NCBI GenBank assembly: GCA_043747835.1
Contig: JAYTOK010000135.1
Location: forward strand, 55,576-119,575
Direction of reading: 5' to 3'
Origin: CADEED01 sp043747835
GTDB lineage: Bacteria > Pseudomonadota > Gammaproteobacteria > Steroidobacterales > Steroidobacteraceae
Length of the DNA stretch: 64,000 nt
In this document: positions 58,909 to 64,000 of the stretch, piece by piece
Position numbering within the stretch: position 1 is the first letter of the stretch
How the letters are laid out: each line of letters starts with the position of its first letter
The notes under the pieces: generated by a model
What the model saw: only the letters and a program-made list of their open reading frames with translations
The model's database searches: none
Told to the model about the DNA's origin: nothing
Translations under genes and position numbers: made by a program

Positions 58909-59336
58909 AGCTCCAGACTCGCAAGCCGAAAGAAGATCCCGAGATCAACCTGATCTCGCTGATCGACGTCGCGCTGCTCCTCGTGATCTTCTTCATGCTG
59001 TCGTCGACGTTCATGCAGGAAGGCCGCCTCAAGATTGAATTGCCGCAGGCCAGTCTCGCGCCGACGGGCAAGCAGAAGACGGATCCGATAGTCGTGTCGG
59101 TGACACAGGCCGGCGTTTATCGCGTCAACGATCGCGAGCTCATCAACAACAGCGCCGACACGCTGCGCGCGGCCATCCTCGAAGTCGCTGGCGCGGACCG
59201 CAACAAGCCCGTGACCGTGCGCGCGGATGCGCGATCGACTCACCAGTCCGTCGTGAGCGCGATGGACGTGCTCGGCAAGCTCGGCTTCACGCGCATCAAC
59301 ATCGCGACGGTCGAAGACTCCTCGCCTCCAAAATGA
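58905..59336 (+). CDS. exbD: ExbD/TolR family protein
   Basis: The 143-aa protein has one N-terminal helix with the functional Asp (EINLISLIDVALLLVIFFML) and a periplasmic domain ending RADARSTHQSVVSAMDVLGKL followed by the FTRINI-type strand. It pairs with the ExbB-like product. Start and stop overlap neighbours by 4 bp (ATGA), so exbB-exbD-msbA are tightly coupled. Confidence 0.94.
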   Translation: MKLQTRKPKEDPEINLISLIDVALLLVIFFMLSSTFMQEGRLKIELPQASLAPTGKQKTDPIVVSVTQAGVYRVNDRELINNSADTLRAAILEVAGADRNKPVTVRADARSTHQSVVSAMDVLGKLGFTRINIATVEDSSPPK

Positions 59337-61087
59337 TCACGTCGTCGCCGGTCGCGCCAGTCGACGCAGGACGCGTCTACCGCCGCCTGCTCGGATACGC
59401 GCGACCGCATCTCGGCATGTTCCTGATCGGCGTCGTCGGCATGGCGCTGTTCGCCGCGACCGGTCCGGCTTTCGCCTTCCTCGTGCAGAACTTCGTCGAC
59501 CTGGGCTTCGTCAAGAAGGACGCGAGTGTGCTGTGGCTCGTGCCGCTCGGCGCGCCGCTGTTGTTCCTGCTGCGCGGGATCGGCGACTACGTCGGCGTGT
59601 ATTTCCCGGGATACGTCTCGCGGCAGATCATCAAGGCGATGCGGCGCGACCTGTTCCGCCAGTTCCTGAATTTCCCCGCGCGTTACTACGACCGGCAATC
59701 GACGGCGGTAATGCTGTCGCGGCTCACGTTCAACATCGAGCAGGTCGCCGAAGCCACCACGAATTCGACAGGCGCGCTGATCCGCGATTCGTTGATGATC
59801 GTTCTGCAGATCTCCTGGTTATTTCACCTCAACTGGAAGCTTGCGCTGTTCGTCGTGATCCTCGCGCCGCCGCTGTCATGGCTGGTCCGCCAGGTCACGA
59901 AATCCTTCCGCCGCTACAGCGCGCGCATCCAGGCGTCGATGGGCGACGTCACGCGAGTGACGAAGGAAGCGCTCGACGGCCAGCGCGTCATCAAGGTCTT
60001 CAATGCGCAGGAGCAGGAAGCGCGCGAGTTCGAGATCGTCAACGAGCACAATCGCCGCAGCAACATGAAACTCATCGCCGCGAAGGCGACGAGCAACCCC
60101 ATCGTGCAATTCATCGCCTCGATCGGGCTCGGCGGCGTGCTGTGGATGGCGCTCGTGCAGTTCAACAGCAACGAGATGACCATCGGCGAGTTCTGGGGCT
60201 TCCTCACCGCATTGCTGCTGACGACCGCGCCGATGCGCACGCTGGTCACGGCGATCGGCCCGCTGCAGCAAGGCCTCGCGGCGGGGCAGAGCGTGTTCGA
60301 AGTGCTCGACGAGCCCATCGAGGATTTCAAGAGCGGCCGGCCGCTCGGACGCGTGAAGGGCGAGATCGAATTCCGCGACGTGAGCTTCGAGTACACGTCG
60401 GAGAAGGGCGGCGTCCTGCACTCCGTGAATCTGCAGGTGCCCGCCGGAAAGAACGTCGCGATTGTCGGCCGCTCGGGCAGCGGCAAATCCACGCTCGTCG
60501 GATTGGTGGCCCGCATCTACGACGCGACTTCCGGCAAGGTGCTCGTCGATGGCATCGACGTGCACGACTGCAACCTGCGCGACCTGCGCGCGAACGTCGC
60601 GCTCGTGACCCAGGACGTGCTGCTGTTCAACGACTCGATCCGCAACAACATCGCGCTCGGCGTCGACAACCCGGATCCGGCCGCCGTCGAAGCCGCCGCG
60701 CGCGCCGCGTACGTCGACGAGTTCGCGAAAGAACTGCCGCAGGGCATGGACACGCCCGTCGGCGATCGAGGCACGCTGCTGTCGGGCGGGCAGCGCCAGC
60801 GCATCGCGATCGCGCGCGCGCTGCTCAAGAACGCGCCGATCCTCATCCTCGACGAGGCAACCTCGGCACTCGACAACGAATCCGAACGCCGCATCCAGGC
60901 GGCGCTCGTCGAACTCATGAAGGATCGGACGACGCTCGTCATCGCGCACCGGCTCTCCACGATCGAACACGCCGACGAGATCATCGTCATGGAAGACGGC
61001 CGCATCGCCGAGCGCGGCACGCACGCCGAGCTCGTTGCGCGCGAAGGCGCGTACACCAGCCTCAAGCGCGCGGAGTTCCGCGCCTGA
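59333..61087 (+). CDS. msbA: Lipid A export ABC transporter MsbA
   Basis: The 584-aa half-transporter flips lipid A-core across the inner membrane. Six membrane helices span about residues 25-310, followed by the ATPase: Walker A GRSGSGKSTLVGL, signature LSGGQRQRIAIARALL, Walker B ILILDEATSALD and H-loop VIAHRLST. The position directly before lpxK supports MsbA identity over other exporters. The ATG overlaps the exbD stop. Confidence 0.95.
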   Translation: MITSSPVAPVDAGRVYRRLLGYARPHLGMFLIGVVGMALFAATGPAFAFLVQNFVDLGFVKKDASVLWLVPLGAPLLFLLRGIGDYVGVYFPGYVSRQIIKAMRRDLFRQFLNFPARYYDRQSTAVMLSRLTFNIEQVAEATTNSTGALIRDSLMIVLQISWLFHLNWKLALFVVILAPPLSWLVRQVTKSFRRYSARIQASMGDVTRVTKEALDGQRVIKVFNAQEQEAREFEIVNEHNRRSNMKLIAAKATSNPIVQFIASIGLGGVLWMALVQFNSNEMTIGEFWGFLTALLLTTAPMRTLVTAIGPLQQGLAAGQSVFEVLDEPIEDFKSGRPLGRVKGEIEFRDVSFEYTSEKGGVLHSVNLQVPAGKNVAIVGRSGSGKSTLVGLVARIYDATSGKVLVDGIDVHDCNLRDLRANVALVTQDVLLFNDSIRNNIALGVDNPDPAAVEAAARAAYVDEFAKELPQGMDTPVGDRGTLLSGGQRQRIAIARALLKNAPILILDEATSALDNESERRIQAALVELMKDRTTLVIAHRLSTIEHADEIIVMEDGRIAERGTHAELVAREGAYTSLKRAEFRA

Positions 61088-61094
61088 CGCGCGG

Positions 61095-62141
61095 ATGCGC
61101 ATGAGCCTTCGTTCGAAGATCGAGGCGATGTGGTACGGCGAGGAGCGCTCGCCGTGGTTCCTGCCGCTGTCGATGCTCTACGGCGCGGTCATGGCGGTGC
61201 GCAGCGTGCTGTACCGCCTCGGGCTGCGTCATCGCATCGCCGTGGGCGCGCCCGTCGTCGTCATCGGCAACCTCACCGTCGGCGGCACCGGCAAGACGCC
61301 GCTCGTTGCGTGGCTCGCATCGAAGCTCGCGGCGGTCGGCATGAAAGTCGCGATCGTGTCGCGCGGCTATGGCGGGAAGGCGCGTGACGTCACGCGTGTC
61401 ACGCTGCACTCGCGCGCCTCCGAAGTCGGCGACGAACCCCTATTGCTCGCCCGCCGCGCGCACGCGACCGTGTTCATCGGGCGCGACCGCGTCGCGGCCG
61501 CGAAAGAAGCGGTGCGCGACGGCGCCGACATCGTGATCTGCGACGACGGACTCCAGCATCTCGCGCTCAAGCGCGATTGCGAGATCGTCGTGATCGACGG
61601 ACATCGTGGTTTCGGCAACGGCGCGCTGCTGCCGCGCGGACCCTTGCGCGAATCGCCTGGGCGACTGCGGCGAGTGAACGCCGTGGTCGTGAACGGCAAG
61701 ATCCGGCGGCCCGGCTTCGCGCTGCCGAAGTTCGTGTCGGGGACGGCGTTCACGATGAATCTGCAACCCGGCGACGCGCGCCCCGTGACGGGCGGTGGAT
61801 CGCTGCGCGCGCTCGCGAGCTTCCGCGGCGCCGGCGTCCACGCGGTCGTGGGCATCGGCAATCCGAAGCGGTTCTTCGACACTCTCCGCGAGGCCGGGCT
61901 CAATGTGTACGAGCATCCGCTGCCCGATCATCACCCGTTCAAGGCCGGCGACCTCAACTTCGGCGACGCGTTGCCGGTGATCATGACGGAGAAAGATGCC
62001 GTAAAATGCGCGTCCTTCGCGGACGACCGCTGCTGGTACGTTCCCGTCACGGCGGAGTTCGTGGAAGTCGAAGCGCGCGGTCTCATCGACCTCGTCCTCG
62101 CGCGCGTGAAGGCGTTCAAATTGCGGACTCAGAATGGATGA
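61095..62141 (+). CDS. lpxK: Tetraacyldisaccharide 4'-kinase
   Basis: LpxK adds the 4'-phosphate of lipid A. The Walker A GNLTVGGTGKTPLVAWLA, the catalytic DDGLQHLALKRD and the GFGNGALLPRGPLRE motif are present. Start ATG 61095 or 61101, 7 or 13 bp after the msbA stop; the longer frame upstream is msbA shadow. 348 aa is normal. Confidence 0.95.
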   Translation: MRMSLRSKIEAMWYGEERSPWFLPLSMLYGAVMAVRSVLYRLGLRHRIAVGAPVVVIGNLTVGGTGKTPLVAWLASKLAAVGMKVAIVSRGYGGKARDVTRVTLHSRASEVGDEPLLLARRAHATVFIGRDRVAAAKEAVRDGADIVICDDGLQHLALKRDCEIVVIDGHRGFGNGALLPRGPLRESPGRLRRVNAVVVNGKIRRPGFALPKFVSGTAFTMNLQPGDARPVTGGGSLRALASFRGAGVHAVVGIGNPKRFFDTLREAGLNVYEHPLPDHHPFKAGDLNFGDALPVIMTEKDAVKCASFADDRCWYVPVTAEFVEVEARGLIDLVLARVKAFKLRTQNG

Positions 62142-62322
62142 CCGGCTGCTCGATATCCTCGCGTGTCCCGTGTGCAAGGGTCCGCTCAAATTCCAGAAGG
62201 CGGCCGCGGTGCTGGTCTGCCGCGCCGAGCGGCTCGCATTCCCGATCCGGGATGGAGTGCCGATGATGCTCGAGGAGGATGCGCGCCAGCTCGCGCACGA
62301 CGATCCTTTGCTGGAGCGCTGA
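62134..62322 (+). CDS. ycaR: Trm112-family (YcaR) protein
   Basis: The 62-aa protein reads LLDILACPVCKGPLKF and AFPIRDGVPMMLEEDAR, the YcaR/Trm112 zinc-ribbon-like fold; one CPVC pair is present and a second is reduced to a single Cys (VCR). It lies between lpxK and kdsB, as in E. coli. It overlaps lpxK by 8 bp and its TGA overlaps the kdsB ATG. Confidence 0.92.
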   Translation: MDDRLLDILACPVCKGPLKFQKAAAVLVCRAERLAFPIRDGVPMMLEEDARQLAHDDPLLER

Positions 62323-63068
62323 TGATCTTCCGCGTCGTCATTCCCGTCCGATTCGATTCCTCGCGGCTGCCGGGCAAGGTACTGTTGCCGCTCGCGGGAA
62401 AACCGATGGTGCAGTGGGTGCACGAACGCGCGCGCGCGTCGCGCGCCGCCGAGGTCGTGATCGCGACGGACGACGAAAGGATCGCAATCGCCGCGCGCGG
62501 GTTCGGCGCCGATGTCGCGATGACCGCGCGCACCCACCTGTCCGGCTCCGACCGCATCGCGGAAGTCGCCGTCGCGCGCGGCTGGGCGGAGACGGACATC
62601 GTCGTGAACGTCCAGGGCGACGAGCCGCTGATCCCGCCCGCCGTCATCGACCAGGTGGCGCAACTGCTCGCGACGCATACGCGCGCCGACATCGCGACGC
62701 TTGCGGTGAAGCTCGATGCCGCCACGGATCTCACCGAGCCGAACGTCGTCAAGGTGGCCTGCGATGCAACCGGACGCGCGCTGTATTTTTCACGCGCGGC
62801 GATCCCGTGGAATCGCGATGCGCCGACAACTCTGTTGCCGGCGCATCTGCGCCACGTTGGCATCTACGCCTATCGCGTCTCCGCGCTGCGCAAACTTTCG
62901 GCACTTCCGGTGGGGCGTCTCGAACAGATCGAGAAGCTCGAGCAGTTGCGCGCGCTCGAGAACGGCATGGAGATCCGCGTCGCGCTCGCCGTGGAACGGC
63001 CGCTGGCCGACGTGAACACGGCAGCCGACCTCGAGCGCGCCGAACGTGCGCTCGCGGTGCGGCCATGA
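62322..63068 (+). CDS. kdsB: 3-deoxy-manno-octulosonate cytidylyltransferase
   Basis: KdsB makes CMP-KDO for the LPS inner core. The CTP-binding start VVIPVRFDSSRLPGKVLLPL, the VVNVQGDEPLIPP motif and HVGIYAYRVSAL with the LEQIEKLEQLRALENG segment are intact. The protein is 248 aa. The ATG overlaps the ycaR stop. A longer upstream frame is shadow. Confidence 0.96.
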   Translation: MIFRVVIPVRFDSSRLPGKVLLPLAGKPMVQWVHERARASRAAEVVIATDDERIAIAARGFGADVAMTARTHLSGSDRIAEVAVARGWAETDIVVNVQGDEPLIPPAVIDQVAQLLATHTRADIATLAVKLDAATDLTEPNVVKVACDATGRALYFSRAAIPWNRDAPTTLLPAHLRHVGIYAYRVSALRKLSALPVGRLEQIEKLEQLRALENGMEIRVALAVERPLADVNTAADLERAERALAVRP

Positions 63069-63883
63069 CCACCGCGACTCTCGTCGATCTTTTTGTCTAT
63101 CCGGTGAAGTCGTGCCGCGGGATCGCGCGCGAGTCCGAGCGCGTCGAGTCGACCGGTCTCGCCGGCGATCGTCACTGGATGCTCGTGCGGCCGAATGGGC
63201 GCTTCGTCACGCAGCGCGAGCTGCCGCGCATGGCGTTGATCGGAACCGCGCTGGAGGGTGACGCGCTCATGCTCACGGCGCCGGGGCGCGCATCGATGCG
63301 TGTTGTTCGTGATGCCGGACGCGATGCGCGTCAGGTTACCGTGTGGAAGTTTTCCGGGAGCGGCATCGACTGCGGCGACGAAGTCGCGGCCTGTGTGTCG
63401 GATTTCCTGGAGACGCCGTTGCGACTGGTGCGATTCGATCCTGCGTCGCCGCGAGTCTGCAGTCCGGAGTGGACGCCGGGCACGCAAGCCGTCACCGAAT
63501 TCTCCGATGGATTTCCGATGCTCGTGATCTCGCGCGCGTCGCTCGCCGAGCTCAATTCACGGCTGCCGAAGGCGTTGCCGATGGAACGCTTCCGCCCGAA
63601 TCTCGTGATCGACGGCGTGGCGGCTTACGACGAGGACCGCATCCATGAATTGCGCGCGGGTGATCTCGCGATCCGCTTCGTGAAGGCATGCACTCGCTGC
63701 GCGATCACGACCACCGATCAGCAGCGCGGCGAGGTCGATGGCGTCGAGCCGCTCGCGACGCTCAAGACGTATCGGCACGATCGCGAGCTGAAGGGCGTGA
63801 TATTCGGGCAGAACGCGATTCCGGCTTCTGGACTCGGGTCGACGCTGCGGGTCGGTCAGACGTTCGAGATAGTCTGGAAATAG
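63065..63883 (+). CDS. MOSC domain protein (YcbX-like)
   Basis: The 272-aa protein has an N-terminal MOSC_N barrel (VDLFVYPVKSCRGIARESER, GLAGDRHWMLVRP) and a C-terminal MOSC domain. The Cys expected to bind molybdenum cofactor lies in VKACTRCAITTTDQQRG, and the MERFRPNLVI segment is family-typical. YcbX-type proteins reduce N-hydroxylated compounds. There is no ferredoxin domain at the C-terminus as seen in E. coli YcbX. Start overlaps kdsB by ATGA. Confidence 0.88.
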   Translation: MTTATLVDLFVYPVKSCRGIARESERVESTGLAGDRHWMLVRPNGRFVTQRELPRMALIGTALEGDALMLTAPGRASMRVVRDAGRDARQVTVWKFSGSGIDCGDEVAACVSDFLETPLRLVRFDPASPRVCSPEWTPGTQAVTEFSDGFPMLVISRASLAELNSRLPKALPMERFRPNLVIDGVAAYDEDRIHELRAGDLAIRFVKACTRCAITTTDQQRGEVDGVEPLATLKTYRHDRELKGVIFGQNAIPASGLGSTLRVGQTFEIVWK

Positions 63884-63885
63884 GG

Positions 63886-63940
63886 GTCAGGCAAAATGGG
63901 GACATTCCCCGTTTCCTAGCAAAAGGGGACGGGCCTGATT
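63886..63940. repeat. REP-like palindromic element after the MOSC gene
   Basis: TCAGGC at 63887-63892 pairs with GCCTGA at 63933-63938, and GGGGA 63898-63902 pairs with TCCCC 63906-63910 around a 3-nt loop. GGGGAC recurs at 63925-63930. The GGGGAC words recall the two long palindromes at 16945 and 46805, but the sequence differs. It starts 3 bp after the MOSC stop. Nothing else is visible in 63941-64000. Confidence 0.5.
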
Positions 63941-64000
63941 GTCGGCGGTGCGACGGCTTCCGGCTGAATCATTTTTTGGCCCTCAAGGTCGATCGCGCTT

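Noticed and set aside
61035..61094. Earlier start for lpxK inside msbA
   Set aside because: The extra residues are an msbA shadow; family N-terminus fits ATG 61095 or 61101.

Overview
The window is a dense, high-G+C chromosomal segment of a gammaproteobacterium. The order rpfE-like / recJ / GNAT / prfB / lysS, together with surE-pcm, rpoE-rseA-rseB-lepA-lepB-DUF4845-rnc-era-recO-pdxJ-acpS, lolCED and comEC-exbBD-msbA-lpxK-ycaR-kdsB, points to the Xanthomonadales / Steroidobacterales neighbourhood; this is inferred from gene order and family content, not from a database search. Nearly all of it is housekeeping DNA, with many 1-4 bp stop/start overlaps. I found no tRNA, rRNA, CRISPR array, intact transposase or prophage gene.

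Layout. (i) 1-12.6 kb is accessory: the 3' end of a type I secretion adaptor (HlyD family), an unrecognised 155-aa protein and a 3861-aa RTX calcium-binding exoprotein, closed by a strong hairpin. (ii) 12.6-13.5 kb holds a 39-aa lysine-rich microprotein and a PIN-toxin/Phd-type antitoxin pair that sits back-to-back with ftsB. (iii) 13.5-19.0 kb: ftsB, ispD, ispF, truD, an enoyl-CoA hydratase-like gene, a convergent Smr-domain gene, then surE and pcm. (iv) 19.0-19.4 kb is the only long non-coding stretch and it is rich in hairpins. (v) 19.4-28.2 kb: Mth938-like gene, rpfE-like gene, recJ, acetyltransferase, prfB (programmed +1 frameshift), lysS, murI, an alpha/beta-hydrolase without its nucleophile, and ygfZ. 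(vi) 28.2-32.5 kb: succinate dehydrogenase sdhCDAB flanked by assembly-factor genes (SdhAF4-like, sdhE, ygfX). (vii) 32.6-46.8 kb: sigma-E and its regulators, a glutaredoxin-like protein, lepA, an expanded lepB, DUF4845, rnc, era, recO, pdxJ, acpS, a DEDD exonuclease, rlmD, nagZ and a degenerate PAS(LOV-like)-GGDEF protein. (viii) 46.8-52.0 kb: csiV-like gene, mfd and two small secreted proteins. (ix) 52.1-64.0 kb: an envelope block with lolC, lolE, lolD, DUF2062, comEC, exbB, exbD, msbA, lpxK, ycaR, kdsB and a MOSC protein.

How the genes work together. The sigma-E operon, the signal peptidase, the Lol lipoprotein exporter, MsbA/LpxK/KdsB (LPS), NagZ (peptidoglycan recycling) and MurI form a strong envelope-biogenesis theme. 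SdhAF4-like, SdhE, YgfX and the nearby YgfZ are factors for flavin and Fe-S maturation of succinate dehydrogenase. Pcm, SurE, RecJ, RecO, Mfd and the exonuclease cover repair and stationary-phase maintenance.

Less ordinary points: a LepB whose N-terminal membrane module is present four times at an almost exact 71-residue period; two near-identical long palindromes at convergent gene ends whose inner stems differ but stay paired; a LOV-like sensor lacking its photo-active cysteine joined to a GGDEF domain lacking its signature; a ComEC whose metallo-beta-lactamase domain has lost its metal motif; and a hairpin-rich non-coding region downstream of pcm.
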